This document shows positions 13,001 through 25,381 of a DNA stretch of 64,000 nt, piece after piece (the stretch's first letter is position 1; each line of letters begins with the position of its first letter). Source of the stretch: Dama dama (lineage: Eukaryota > Chordata > Mammalia > Artiodactyla > Cervidae); contig NC_083697.1 in the NCBI RefSeq assembly GCF_033118175.1, forward strand, positions 22,356,001 to 22,420,000, given 5' to 3'. The position numbers and the translations under genes were made by a program. The notes under the pieces were generated by a model. The model saw only the letters and a list, made by a program, of their open reading frames with translations. It had not been told where the DNA came from and searched no databases.

Positions 13001-13702
13001 CTAGCAGGGAGAAGACGTGCATTCACAGATGGGCTTGCAGATGAAAAGGTTGCCGCTGATGCAAACTACAGCATATAGCTTGGGGGAGAGACACTGTATC
13101 TAAGTAGAGTTTATATCAAGAGCTATTTCAGGAGAGTTCCTATAAAGAGCCACTGGTTCTCAGATAAGCTCAGAAAGTTATTACCTTATGAGTACTTATT
13201 GAATTTAGCCAGTACTTTTGTTCGAGAAGCTATTTGGGAAGATAGGAATCCTATTTCCTGACTCATCATCCAGTCCAACTGACAAAGGGTGATTCAGAAA
13301 GAAGAGTTACAATGGAAACTAAGTGGCCTTTCCATTTTGCTTTACCTACTGCTGGCCGAAGCTTACTCACCGGCATCCTCAGAAGGTGGGGAGAGGCCCA
13401 AAGTAGGTAGAAGCTTCCACTTCCAGTTTCTAAACTGCTCCCCCATCATTGCTGCTCCTGGACTTTGAGCCTTTAACCTGAGTCTTTGAAAAGGAGCAAG
13501 TAAGTAAACACTAATTAGAAGAAAAGATGAGCTTGAAGGAATAAAGCCCAAATTCATTACTAGACTGTCTTAGTTTAAACAAAATTCAAGTCTCAGGAAA
13601 TCTTAACATCTACCCAAATTAGTGAGAATTGCAACACCCCCCTCCCTGCCCTGCCATCAAGCAATTTAAACAGTTGCAGATGCCAAAGAAAGACCAGTGT
13701 AC

Positions 13703-13870
13703 CTGGTTTTGCCAGTGGATGAACTACAACCAGAGGTGAGGGCTTCAGCATGCTGCCTTGGAGATATACACTATTTTTGCCAGTCCTCTTGTTCATCCTT
13801 GTTATCGATGGCATAGTCCAATCAGAGAACCACACGTGATCCTCAAACACAGCCACAGCAAATGGGTGAC
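13703..13870 (-). pseudogene. EGF: EGF exon 14 (open)
   Basis: This 168-bp exon reads HPFAVAVFEDHVWFSDWTMP, then NKRTGKNSVYLQGSMLKPSP and LVVVHPLAKP. It is the last propeller blade and is collinear with human. The acceptor is CTCCCAG and the donor GTACAC. Confidence 0.94.
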
Positions 13871-15615
13871 CTGGGAGCAGTCAAATCCATCACAAACATC
13901 TTGTTTTTATCATAAGTATTTTTCAAAGGACAAAGAATACCCAATTCCTACACTAAATCAATTCTTTAATAAGCTGCTAAGGAATGTAATGAGCCACCTA
14001 CATCAAGGAGAACCCACACGATGAGGAAACCTGTTAGAAGGGGAGCCTGGTGGTGTGAAGTCCTAGCAAAGCCTGTTGTCACTCAGCATTCAGAAAGTGA
14101 GAGAATGTGGGTGATTGACATAATACCACCAAGAAGGAGACCTGGGAAGGAATGTTTCCGTGTTCAGTGATTCTATCACTATTTTTAGGCTAAACAGCTT
14201 GACTGTGTAAGTTATTTTCTTTCTGTTAGTTGTAGGTTCCTTGTCTTTTTTTTTCCAGAATTTTTTTTTTTTTTTACTGATTTACATAACGACCAGTAAT
14301 GATTTAAAACTGGCACTCCTTTTAATAAAGAAGAAGTTGCTCTTAGGACTATATATCTGCCTACCCTGTGAAAATACATTCCTCTTAAGCTAAGTTAGTA
14401 CCAATTGGAAGCCAGCTTTCCCTTTGCAATATTGTGAGAAGTATTTTGACTCTTAACTGGAGCTGAAATGGGAAGATATGGTTTACAAAAAGTAATATAA
14501 AGTAATAAGGCATTTTTATTTTCTTTAAAAAAAATTTTTTTAGGTTCCTTGTCTTTTGAATGGCAGTAATAAGTAGTAAACTAAATTCTTAGGTTTTTGT
14601 AAAAGTTTTTAAAAATCTAAGGTGACTGAATAACGGTCTCCTCAAATTCCCATCTCCAACACATTTCCATGCACTAAACCCCTACTTCCTTTCCTACTCT
14701 AGGACCTTGTTCTGTCAATTACCCCTTTCATTTATTCACTCTCTTCATCTCTCCAGCTTCTTTCCTTTAGCTGATTAGTATCTCCAGGTCTCTTCTATCT
14801 TAATTCCCTCATCCCCTTGACCTCTCTTCTTTTCGTCTCTCTCCTACCCCTTGCAGCCAAGTTCCTTGGAAGTCATTTATTATCTGCTGCTTCCATATTC
14901 TTGGCTCTAATCAACCCCCAAGCGGGCTCTTCCCATCTTACCTCAACTAAACCCACCTCTCCACGCCACTGAAACTGCTCTGATAAAATATTCCAGTGTT
15001 TAGTAAGCTGGGAGATGTTTTAATATACTATCTCAGGTGGTTAGAGGCTACGGCTAACGACCCCTAGGTTTGGAAGCTTTTTATCACTGCACATACAGTC
15101 ACATTTCCCAAGCCAGTCATTTTTGCAAATGAGCAATGGATTTAGTGGATTAGGATGAATGTCTCCCTCTAGTGGCAGGAAACACAAATGCTTTGTCCCG
15201 GTGAAATGAGTCTCCGCCCATCATTATTGATGGGGGCCCTTAAGATTCATTTTGATATCTAGCCTTTGCTCCAAATTAAAGCCATTAATGCAGGAAGGGA
15301 ACTTTTTTTTTTTTTTGACAGTAACTGGGTAAATTTATTTTAGGAAGGGAACTTTTTACATAACTTTTGTTTTGTTTTGCTTACTGAGATAAAAAAAAAT
15401 ACCTAACACAAAATTTACCCTCTAAGCCTAAGACTTAACCACAGTTTCTGTAGGGTAAAACACATTCACGTTGCTGTACACCAATTTCCAGAATTTGTTT
15501 CTATCTTGTAAAACAGAAGATCTATACTCATTAGACAACTTCTCAGGCCCTGCCCGGCCAGTCCTTTGCAAACCCTATGTTACTTTCTGTTTCTGTAAGT
15601 GTGACTATCCTATTC
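13871..15615. other. EGF intron 13, distal part
   Basis: Mostly unique, with pyrimidine-rich sequence at 14630-14990 and T-runs near 14259-14275 and 15303-15317. No gene was seen. Confidence 0.6.
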
Positions 15616-15628
15616 AATAAATACCTTG

Positions 15629-15895
15629 CTGCTGCTGCTGCTGCTAAGTCACTTCAGTCGTGTCCGACTCTGTGTGATCCCATAGACGGCAGCCCACCAG
15701 GCTCCCCCGTCCCTGGGATTCTCCAGGCAAGAACACTGGAGTGGGTTGCCATTTCCTTCTCCAGTGCATGAAAGTGAAAAGGGAAAGTGAAGTCGCTCAG
15801 TCGTGTCTGACTCCATGGACTGTAGCCTACCAGGCTCCTCCGTCCATGGGATTTTCCAGGCAAGAGTACTGGAGTGGGTTGCCAATGCCTTCTCC
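15629..15895 (-). mobile_element. Bov-A2 dimeric SINE
   Basis: Two BovA monomers in minus orientation, joined at AGTGCATGAAAGTGAAAAGG. The outer end is a (TGC)n repeat. The direct repeat AATAAATACCTT flanks it on both sides. Confidence 0.93.
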
Positions 15896-15974
15896 AAATA
15901 AATACCTTAAGTCAAATCATACAATATTTGTCTTTTGTAACTGGCTTATTTCATTTAGCCAAATGTCCTCAAGG

Positions 15975-16086
15975 AAATGGCAACCCACTCCAGTATTCTT
16001 GCCTGCAGAATCCCATGGGCAGAGGAGCCTGGCAGGCTATAGTCCGTGGGGTTGCAAGAATTGGACACAACTTAGCAAATAAACAA
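15975..16086 (+). mobile_element. 5'-truncated Bov-tA SINE
   Basis: Only the 3' BovA part is present (AAATGGCAACCCACTCCAGT onward), flanked by the 8-bp direct repeat CCTCAAGG at 15967-15974 and 16087-16094. Confidence 0.9.
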
Positions 16087-16094
16087 CCTCAAGG

Positions 16095-17827
16095 TTTATG
16101 TTGTAGTATGTGTCAGAATTAGCTATAGTTTTTTCATCACAAACCCCAAACTAGATATAATCGTCCTTATTTATTGTCTACAGGAGAGCCACAATTGTGT
16201 GTTAAATTAAGAATGAATTCCTTCAGTCTTTAAATGAAAAGCCCTGTATTGGTCGTTGAGATGCTACCATTTTTATACCGGCAGGTGGCACTATAATGAT
16301 GAGAATGTTTGTTTAGATATTTTCATACCAAATTATTTGTATTTGTGAATGTATTTAATACATTTAATAGGATATTGCATTGGTCATAGATTAGAGCAAT
16401 GCAAATTATTTATAAAATATCTGCTATACTTTTTGGCTTAGAATATGATGTCTTTACATTCTAGTTAGGAATTTTCAAATCCCTTTATATATCAAAGCTA
16501 TAATTTTACATTTATTTGGAGACTCATTTTTTAACAATGTGTGTCTCCTTACTAGAACCGGTGACTTCATAGGAACCATATTGTACCCTCCACTGTATCT
16601 CTACTTCCTACAAGATTCTATAAATATCTGTTGGGCACATGGATAATAAAGCCTATGACTACATACATATGAAGTATGTCCATTTTTAAGAAGCTTGGAA
16701 GTAGGTAGAATTTTAAATTATATTTATCTTGATCTGTTTAATGTATAATACAAATCTAGAAATTCATTATCAAAGGGCAAAATTAAAACCTTATACAAAT
16801 TATTAGTTTTGTTAGCTTTTTCCTAGAAGAGAGAGACCACGTTTTCTCACCTTCTCAACCAACCAGTTTCTAAATTCCTGAAGCATCTTCAACATCTCCC
16901 TGGCCTTTATTCTGACATCCAATCTGTTACTAAATCTGCTTTTCATTCACAGTGTTTTTTTTTTTTTAATACTCTAATCCTCCATTCTATTTTTAAATGG
17001 CAATGTTCTAGTTCAGGCTTCTATTAACTGTTGACTGAACAACTGTTGTAACCTCCTAACTCACTCCTTCTCTCCAAATTCCAATCCAACCCTTGTACTG
17101 TTACCTAAGTGGCCAATCTGATATACCAATTTTATCAGATACAGTTCCTGCTCAAGAATTATGCAATGGCTCTCCAGTACATTCCGAATGAATTTCAGTT
17201 AATGTATTCTGGCAGGACTAACATATAAAGACCAAATTTTGCAGCCTTATTTCAAATGATAATGTTTTATCAGCATTTATTTACCGCATGGTCCAGTTCA
17301 AATATTGTCAAAATGAATCCCCCACCGTTACATCATCTCATAACCATCTGTACTTCTAACAGACAGTATAATCTATAGTGTTTCAAAACTATTTATGAAA
17401 ATACATGACACCCTATGCAAAAGCTGAAAATATAATAGAAGGGAAAATTTATTAATCTTTGCACAGAATGGCTAAAGGGAATGTTATCACTTGTGAAAAT
17501 GACATTTTATAAAACATAGGAAATGATAACAACTGAAGAAGTTCTTTAAAAAGTTTTAAAGTGTTTAATATTTTCATTCTGCTTTTAAGAAATCTTGGCA
17601 AAGAGATGATAATGCAGCACTGTTTTTTTAATCTAATATTCCAATGTTAAAATAATCTTCATAGTTTATAAGCCCCTGGAGAAATCTGTTAGCCTGTTTG
17701 TTTCTATTCCTTTCTCACCATGTGTTTAAAGGTACGTGTGTGGGTATGGGGGTGGTGAGTGTATATGAGTGTGTGTGTGGGTGTTAACACTCATCAACAC
17801 TCAATCAAGTTAAAGAAATCACCCATT
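16095..17827. other. EGF intron 13, middle part
   Basis: AT-rich unique DNA. The block 16830-17350 has the look of an old degraded repeat, but I cannot name it. Confidence 0.5.
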
Positions 17828-17840
17828 TCAAAGCCTTACC

Positions 17841-18082
17841 AGGGCTTCCTTGGTGGCTCAGTGGTAAAGAATCCACCTGTAATGCAGAAGTCACAGGAAA
17901 CACAGGTTCGATCCCTGGGTCAGAAAAACCCCCTGGAGGAGGGCATGGGAACCCACTCCAGTATTCTTGCCTGGAGAATCCCATGAACAGAGGAGCCTGG
18001 AGGGTTACAGTCCATGGGGATGCAGAGTCAGATACAACTGAAGTGACTTAGCATGCATGCATGCATACTGGCAAAAATATAA
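17841..18082 (+). mobile_element. Bov-tA SINE at the EGF exon 13 splice donor
   Basis: A complete plus-oriented SINE ending in a GCATGCATGCATGCATAC tail. Its 13-bp target-site duplication TCAAAGCCTTACC (17828-17840 and 18083-18095) covers the last exon 13 base and the donor. It therefore left a second copy of that splice site behind. Confidence 0.93.
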
Positions 18083-18094
18083 TCAAAGCCTTAC

Positions 18095-18318
18095 CTACAT
18101 CCTTCCGGGCAAGTCTTTGACGTTTTGAAACATCCAGATTGGACATTTCTATCACAGACTGCTTGGCATCACACCAATACAACTTGTCAGTTAAGTAATC
18201 AATTGCTATTCCCCTGGGCCACACCAGATCCAAGCTAGCTATAATCAGTTGGCTACTGCCTTGAAGAGAAGAACTTTCAATTCGTGGATTAATTCCCATA
18301 TCAGTCCAGAATAATCTC
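18095..18318 (-). pseudogene. EGF: EGF exon 13 (open)
   Basis: This 224-bp exon reads RLFWTDMGINPRIESSSLQG, then YLTDKLYWCDAKQSVIEMSN and ends SKRQRLARKDV plus G. It carries two YWTD-type blades. The acceptor is ATTAAAG and the donor GTAAGG. It is collinear with human, with no lesion. A Bov-tA SINE lies 12 bases into the following intron. Confidence 0.94.
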
Positions 18319-19521
18319 CTTTAATCAAGAAAACATATAACAAATAAAATTTGCAAGGAAAAAAATTCTTGTACTCTTTTATTATTAAAAACATCAATGT
18401 AAATCGCTTTAGGATAAACTAACGTGGTACACCAAGGAATACAGAAAACATAGCACTGTATGCTGGACAAATAATTTTCAAAATCAAAAAATTATCTTCT
18501 CTATGTACAACAACTCGGACAGAAAATGCTGAATTTAAGCTCTGATCATTAGATAAAGAGGAATTATTAGGTTTTAAAAATGTAGTATATTATATATTAC
18601 AAATATACAAATACATCAAAAGTTTTTGAGTGCATATTCTTATTAGTATTTTACACTGCAAAAGACAATGGAATCTTGCTCGTCTGTCCCTTGGCTATAC
18701 ATATGTAAAATTCACTGTTTATGCAAAGTTACAACATAAAGGGGACTGCATATTTATTTATTATCCAGTTTTATATGATAAACTTGGTTAACTTGGTCAA
18801 TTTTAAGTTCTGTGAGTCAGGTGCTGAGAGTTTTTTGAGTTCAATATCTTTTCACTGTTCTAGTCACATGGCTAGCTCCAAATTAATGATATATTTTCCA
18901 TCAGTTTATTATTTCCCATAGACCATCATAACATTCTCATTGTAGATAAAATAGTGTTGGTTTTTATCTTCAATTTTTAACGAGGAAGGATTGTTTATTC
19001 TCTCAATTCTCTAAACATAAACCAACATTTGTCACCAATTCACAATTAACAACTAGAGCCTTCTAATCTTTCACAATTTCTCTTTCCTCTTCTCTAAATC
19101 TAGGTTCGACCTATCACTGCAACTCATGATTTTTCTAAAGAGAATTCATAAGCCATGCAATCCGAATACCACCCTCTCAGGGAATAGTATAGTTTTTAAA
19201 GAAAGCACAGTATAATGGGCTTATGCCACATTGATCAATGAATCACAACCCATTTCTTTTCAAAAAGAAATTGAATTTGCTTAAAATGAAGGGTTTTCTA
19301 AACAATAAAATTTTATACAAGTAAATCAAAAGACATTAAAAGGAGGAGGAAGTCATGCTAGCCATATAATTTCCAAACATTTGAACAAATCTCATGGGTT
19401 TTCTTGGTTTCTGATTCCACTGATTACCTGAGTTCTTAAGACAAATTTTGGACACTAGGACATCAAACATGAAGTGTTCTATGATGTCTGCAAAAAGGGC
19501 CTTATTTTCACAATTACTTAC
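18319..19521. other. EGF intron 12
   Basis: A compact 1.2-kb AT-rich intron without recognised repeats. Confidence 0.7.
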
Positions 19522-19628
19522 TTGACCTTCGGATGAACAGCAATTCCTCGTGGCTGAGAGAAATGTCCTCCTTAATGATTATTTCACAATACTTTCCATT
19601 TCAATCACTCCCTTCAATGAGAGATTTC
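19522..19628 (-). pseudogene. EGF: EGF exon 12 with TGA and 2-bp insertion
   Basis: The exon reads KSLIEGSD, then TGA (bases 19603-19601) where human has Leu (SDLNGK), then NGKYCEIIIKEDIS. A CT duplication near 19557-19560 then moves QPRGIAVHPKV into another frame. The length is 107 bp against 105 in human. The acceptor TTTTAG and donor GTAAGT are intact. Confidence 0.91.
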
Positions 19629-20517
19629 CTAAAATGCATGTAGTATAAAGGGACTTGTTACACCAACTTTACTTTTTAAACAAAAATACTGACTTTCTCT
19701 GTTGCTTATTGAAGAGCAAAACAGGCATTCTAAACTACCCCGTCACACACGTGCACAAGCACATACACAGCCTCACACAGAAGTCAGGAGCGACACGCTC
19801 ATAGTCTGTTTCGTTTTTTTTAAACACAATGTTTTAATTAGTTTCTCAACATTTAACCCAAGTAATTAAAATACGCAGTGAAAGGTAAGGTAAGAGGGGC
19901 TATGTCCGTGGCCCAACAGGGTTAAAGCCAGGATGTGTAAATAAATACCACCATTCCTTTCTCTTCACAACTTCCCAGCTCCTGCTGGCACCAGTAAGAG
20001 CCAGAGGAACCACCAGCCTCTGGCCACAGGTCACAGGGAGCAGGAGAGCAGACCTCTCAGGGCCACAGAGTCAGCCAACACAGAACGGGAAGGGGAGCGC
20101 TATATTGACTTTCATTTTCTTCCGTGTGATTCTAACACAAATGGGAGAATCGAAATATTATTTGCTACCCTTCACATTAAAAAATGATAACAACTCTTTG
20201 GAATCTGGCTGGGGAGAAAACTTTCGTTTTCTAAGTTTTTCCATTTGCCAAACAAGTCTTTATTATCATATAAATATTTACGAAGCACCTAATGTGTGTC
20301 AGGGATTGCCCTAAGCATTGGAGACACAGTAGTATACAAAACCCAGCTCTGTCCTTAAAGAGCTTAAAGATCCACAGAAGAGTGAGAGGGAGGGAGAGGG
20401 CCAAGAAGGAGGGCAGGAGAGAGGAGAAAGAGAGGAAGAGGAATTATGTTACGGAATGTGTAAGGATACAACTGACACAGGGGGAAGTAAGCCAGAAAGA
20501 GAAAAACAAATATCATA

Positions 20518-20729
20518 CACTGCTTAGTCGCTCACTTATGTCTGACTTTTTGCGACCCCATGGACTGCAGCACGCCAGGCTCCTCTGCTCATGGGGATTC
20601 TTCAGGCAAGAAGACTGGAGTGGGTTGCCATTCCCTTCTTCAGGGGATGTTTCCAATCTAGGGATCAAACCCAAGTCTCCCGCATTGCAGGCAGAGTCTT
20701 TACCATTTGAGTCAGCAAGGAAGCCCAAA
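20518..20729 (-). mobile_element. Bov-tA SINE in an L1
   Basis: A minus-oriented copy flanked by CAAATATCATA and CAAATATCGTA. It interrupts the L1 3' end that starts near 20490. Confidence 0.9.
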
Positions 20730-20890
20730 TATCGTATATTAATGCATATATATGGAATCTAGAAAGATGGTACTGATGAACCTGTATGCAGGGAAAGAAC
20801 AGAGACACAGACATAGAGAACAGGCGTGTGGACAAAGAGGGGGCAGGAGAGGGCGGGTCACATCAAGACAGTGACATTGCCACGCATACA

Positions 20891-21157
20891 TTCAGTTCAG
20901 TTCAGTTCAGTCGCTCAGTCGTGTCTGACTCTCTGTGACCCCATGGACCGCAGCACGCCAGGCCTCCCTGTCCATCACCAACTCCCGGAGTCCACCCAAA
21001 CCCATGTCCATTGAGTCGGTGATGCCATCCAACCATCTCACCCTCTGTCGTCCCCTTCTCCTCCTGCCCTCAATGTTTCCCAGCATCAGGGTCTTTTCAA
21101 ATGAGTCAGCTCTTCGCATCAGGCGGCCAAAGTATTGGAGTTTCAGCTTCAACATCG
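20891..21157 (-). mobile_element. BovB 3' end fragment in an L1
   Basis: The plus strand begins with a TTCAGTTCAGTTCAGT repeat, the complement of the BovB tail. Its minus strand reads LKLQYFGRLMRRADSFEKTL, the BovB C-terminus. It is truncated after about 265 bp and splits the L1 3' end around it. Confidence 0.9.
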
Positions 21158-21240
21158 TTAACATGTGTAAAATAGATAGCTAGTGGGATGTCGCTGTATA
21201 GCAGAGGGAGCTCAGCCTGGTGCTCCGTGACAACCTAGAA

Positions 21241-21275
21241 GGGTGGGGTGGGGTGGGGTGGGAGGTGGGAGGGAG
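21241..21275 (+). repeat. G-rich (GGGGT)n tract, potential G-quadruplex
   Basis: More than four runs of three or more G are separated by single T or A bases, within an L1 3' UTR. Confidence 0.7.
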
Positions 21276-22378
21276 TCTCAAGAGGGAGGGGACACGTGTA
21301 CATGTATGGCTGATTCACGCTGCTTTGTGGCAGAAACCAACGCAACATTGTAAAGCAATTATTCTACTATTAAAAATAAAACAAGCAAACAAAAAAGAAT
21401 GCAACTGGCAGATTCAGGGCCGTGGCTTGGAGTGCACCATGAGCCCCAGCAGCTCCCCGCAACAGGCAGGATCACAAACAGAGGGAATAAAAAAGAACCT
21501 CCTTTCCCTTCAATGCGAGGCCTGCTTGCCCAGTCTCCCCACAGCAACCTAGAAAGTACAGCTATATTTCATTCAATAAACACCTGGAAAGGCCTAGCCC
21601 TTGTTTTTCCAGGCGGTGTGTGCACACAACAGACCTGCCCAGAAATACATTCCCTCCTCCCTGTCCTACAGAACAGACGCTAAGGAGATCTTCTCCAGGT
21701 GGCTAGCTCAAGTGCCCTTTCTGGACAGGGGAAAGGGGCTTGATTTCTTCTTCCTCACATGCCATATGCAGGAGGGAGACAAAGGTAACACTGGCTCCGG
21801 GCCTGGGCTGGAGCAAGCACACTTTAGGGCAGTGGATGACTGGAAATTATTTGCACTGCAGTGCCACTTTATTCCTAGATGAAGGGGTTGTAGGAAGGGT
21901 ACTGCTAGGCAGAAGGCATTTTTGAACTCAATGTGTCAACTTCACTCATCACATCTGTCACTGTGCCTATGCCCTTGGTAGGAGGCAAGGAATTCTGAAG
22001 CCACTTGCTTGTGACCAGAGGAGATACAACTGTCAGTTCTGATCTCGTTGTTATATCATCTCTAAATTCTCACTGTTCTGAGCGGGACTGAGGGGATGAG
22101 AGTTGATACAGATGTAAGCTCCTGACTCTGGAGCTGTCTCAGGCAGGACAGCTGGCATTTGCTCTCAAAGCTCCCCAAGGGGGTCACCCAAAACACACTT
22201 CTGCTTGATTCAGCCAGAAAGCACGTCTTGAACGCCAGTGTGGGTCATGAGAAAGCAAAGACAAGGACGAATATTTGGGTTCACATGAGTTCAAGCATAA
22301 CCCTCAATCGAGTGGAACATCTTTCTTTTTAGGGTCGTTATCTAATTGGTCTCAATGCCACTACTGGGATCCGCTAAA

Positions 22379-22571
22379 CCAAAGGTCCCCAACCTTTAGG
22401 ATCTACTGCCTGATGATCTGGGGCAGAGCTGATCTAATAGTAACAGAAATAAAGTGCACAATAAATATAATGTACTTGAATCATTCCAAAAGCATCCTTC
22501 CACCCCTGGTCCATGGAAAAATTGTCTTCTACGAAACGGGTCCTTGGTACCAAAAAGGTTGGGGACGCTAA
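22379..22571. mobile_element. Short hAT-type nonautonomous DNA transposon
   Basis: The inverted ends GGTCCCCAACCTTT (left) and AAAGGTTGGGGAC (right) bound about 180 bp. GCTAAACC and GCTAACCT at the two sides look like an aged 8-bp target duplication. Confidence 0.72.
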
Positions 22572-23484
22572 CCTAAATCCACCCTGTTTCCAGGGCAAAA
22601 GCTGTCTATCCAGAACTCTAGAAGAATGATTTTCTTACCTTATAGTGGTTTTCGTCACCTCAAAAGGATGAGCAAACGGATACTTTGTTTTCTTCCTGAT
22701 TCTTTTTACTAAGGATCTGACGTTAGGAATCGGGACCCCTTATCACTAAATAATAACGTTGCCAGGGGAATTACCAACTTCCTTCCTTCCTACAGTTAGA
22801 TGTTAATATGAATCTGTCTTCTCCTAAGCCAATATAAACCATAAGCATCCATTCTGCTTTTTTTTTTTTTTACTTGGTTAAGAGTTACAGTATAATCTAA
22901 TATCACAAGCCAGGAATCCCAGTTATTTAAATCAAATTTCTAGCTAATATCAAGGTTTTCAAACTATAAACCTCTCATTTCCAGACAAATTAAAGGTTTT
23001 CTCTTAGCAGCTGCCTTTAGAGGGAAGAGGACTTGAGAAGGGCTTGTTATTACTCAAGTCAATGAACTAGGGAATTTGAGGTCTGACACTCCAGGATAGG
23101 GTGGTGCTTGTCTATCTCCTGGAGGCACTGCCTTGGTAGCGGGTACCACACCACTATTAATGAAACATGTAAAATTAGAGGTGCCATGCGAATGTGAGAA
23201 ATGTGAGGAGACCCAGCATCCTTGGAGAGTCCAAAAGTGGCTGACATCTGCTGTCCTGATCAGCGTTTCTGAGAACAGCAGTGTAGAAGCTCTATCATTA
23301 TGCACAGGTAACATTTTAAATGTCCTTTTAAGTAGGTTCAAAACAGAGAAGACAATTATTATGATTTTTATCACTATTACAACTGAAGTTGATTTTCACT
23401 TGTTATGTGACTCTGGGTCGAGCACATTTAATCAACCCTGGTTGTTGGAGGCAGCATATACCTATGATTATTAAAAACATAAGT

Positions 23485-23700
23485 TTTGGAAATGGTCACC
23501 CTTGAGTTCAAATTCCAGATCCAATACTTGCTGACTGCTTGACCTTGGGAAAGTTGTTTTGCCTCTTTGATTCTCATTTTTTTTTTTTTTTATTTTTAAG
23601 CTGGGGATATGAAAACTTACCTTTTGGGGTGTCAATATGGATACAAAGCTCTTAGTGCAGTATCTGGTGCATTTCAGTTATTCAATAAATGAATAAATAC
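23485..23700 (+). mobile_element. MIR SINE
   Basis: Degraded MIR core (GAGTTCAAATTCCAGATCC, TGACCTTGGGAAAGTTG), interrupted by a T-run at 23578-23592. Confidence 0.65.
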
Positions 23701-23864
23701 AAAAGGAATAAAGAAATGGGATGAAGGTATGGCTAAATGAATAAGCAAATAAATGAATGAATGAGTTAATTAAAATACACTCGATCTGGACAGAGAAATA
23801 CCATATTATTCATAACTGAGCACCACATCATACATCTGGCTCATTTTTAAAAGCCTGTTTGTTT

Positions 23865-24060
23865 TTTTTTTATTAATTTATTTACTTGCCAATTTATTTA
23901 TTTTTTTTTCAGTGGGTTTTGTCATACATTGACATGAATCAGCAATAGATTTACACGTATTCCCCATCCCGATCCCCCCTCCCACCTCCCTCTCCACCCG
24001 ATTCCTCTGGGTCTTCCCAGTGCACCAGGCCCGAGCAGATCAGCCCAGGTGGGATGCATG
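23865..24060 (-). mobile_element. Young L1 3' end, severely truncated
   Basis: A minus-oriented L1 tail with a long T-run at its left and the motif CACCAGGCCCGAGCAGATCA at its right. The 13-bp repeat AGCCTGTTTGTTT at 23852-23864 and 24061-24073 is the target-site duplication. Confidence 0.9.
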
Positions 24061-24456
24061 AGCCTGTTTGTTTCCCATGGGTTATCCAGGCCAAAAGAGG
24101 TTTTCTGGGACATAGAAAACCTGCCCTGAAGCATTTAAACCCACTCCCTGGGACTTCTTCCTCTGTGTTGGGACCACTGATTTCAGAGGTGAAATCCCAG
24201 CTCATTCTCTCTTTTACTTTAACGTGGTTGCAGAGGTGCCAGAGGTTTGAGTTGGCCACCAGGTCGCTCCATAGCTTTAAGATCCTCTGAGACAGTGTCC
24301 CAGAGCCTAGAGTCTCTAAGCCTCTCCCCTGAGGTATTGTGATTGGCTCTTTCTCATTCAGAAGCAGGAAGTGGGCTCTCATTAGCAAACAAGAGAAGCA
24401 GCCCCCTCTTTCCTCTCCCTCCTCCCCACCTCAACTGTTCCTGGGGCTCACACAGG

Positions 24457-24477
24457 ACACACACACACACACACACA

Positions 24478-24516
<39 letters not shown>
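24457..24516 (+). repeat. Compound microsatellite (AC)12(TC)18
   Basis: Uninterrupted AC dinucleotides run directly into TC dinucleotides, which makes the tract likely to vary in length between individuals. Confidence 0.95.
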
Positions 24517-24520
<4 letters not shown>

Positions 24521-25381
24521 GCAGCGGTGCTTCCTGCAGCCCCAAGAGCAGTGTGCCCAGAGGGCAGACACACCACAGCTTCTCTCTGGTCCTGCTGTCT
24601 CCCTGCAAAGAGAAAACACACCATCTCTCCCCCCTGAAGAAGACTTTCCTCACAACTCCAGCGTGAAGCACTTGCTCCCTCCTTCACGCTCATTTAAAAG
24701 AGCGAACATGTGAGATCCAGCAAGACTTGTCATTTGAATGTTGTACAACTTTGAATAAATCACTTAGCCCTTATGAGCTTTAGTTTCCACCCCCTCCCAA
24801 CCTGTAAAATGAAGGGGAAGTTGATGGCTGAAGCCCCTTCCAGAGCCCCCACTGGGAGCACCCACCTTTATTTGGCAATTATTTATGCATGACCTTATGA
24901 CCTTTTTTGTACTGAGATTCAGACCAAGTGTTTGCATGAGTTTTCCTGTGTATATGCACTTTGTCTCCCTGGCTACACTACGCTGACCAGAAACATGGAG
25001 CTCCTCGTGATCCTGGGTATCTTCCATGCCACCTGGGTAACAGCTGACCCACAGCAGAGCCTCAGAAAAAGCGTGCGGGTTGTATCCAGACAGGCTTTGC
25101 GTTTCTCTGATATCAACAGCCTGAAGTGCAAAAACACACGCTGCTTTCTTGGTCCTCTATTCACCCTTAATGAAAGATACAATCTTGATGAAAGGAGGAA
25201 GGTCCTGCTTGGTGGTGGGGATGCGGGAGGGACTGTGGACAGCACTGGGGGCATCTTCCTCTGATGCCAGTCAGGGGACCAGCAATATCTCCCTGTTTTC
25301 CAAGTGAAGGATGAGGCCAACTGTATTACATGTCCCACCACTCCCATCCCATGTGACTTAACAACGGAAGAGGACACACAC

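Larger units (their letters stand above)
20490..21395 (+). mobile_element. L1 3' end, interrupted by a SINE and a BovB fragment
   Basis: L1 3' landmarks AAGCCAGAAAGAGAAAAACA, then TATATGGAATCTAGAAAGAT, then GGACACGTGTACATGTATGG and a final AAAACAAGCAAAC tail occur in order around the two later insertions. A (GGGGT)n tract lies inside the 3' UTR. Confidence 0.85.

Noticed and set aside
18050..18066. GCATGCATGCATGCATAC as a regulatory RY-repeat
   Set aside because: It is the expanded tail of the Bov-tA SINE inserted there.
19515..19528. Loss of a base at the exon 12 splice donor
   Set aside because: CAAG/TAAGT first looked like a deleted G, but exon 13 begins with that G (G AGA TTA), so the donor is CAA/GTAAGT and normal.
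24339..24713. Several overlapping open frames around 24.3-24.7 kb
   Set aside because: They are open because of the (AC)n(TC)n microsatellite, which is stop-free in most frames, and show no domain.
24932..25264. Plus-strand 110-codon frame near EGF exon 11
   Set aside because: It begins with a signal-like stretch (MELLVILGIFHATW), but has no recognisable domain, no Kozak or exon context, and lies in EGF intron 11 just before exon 11.
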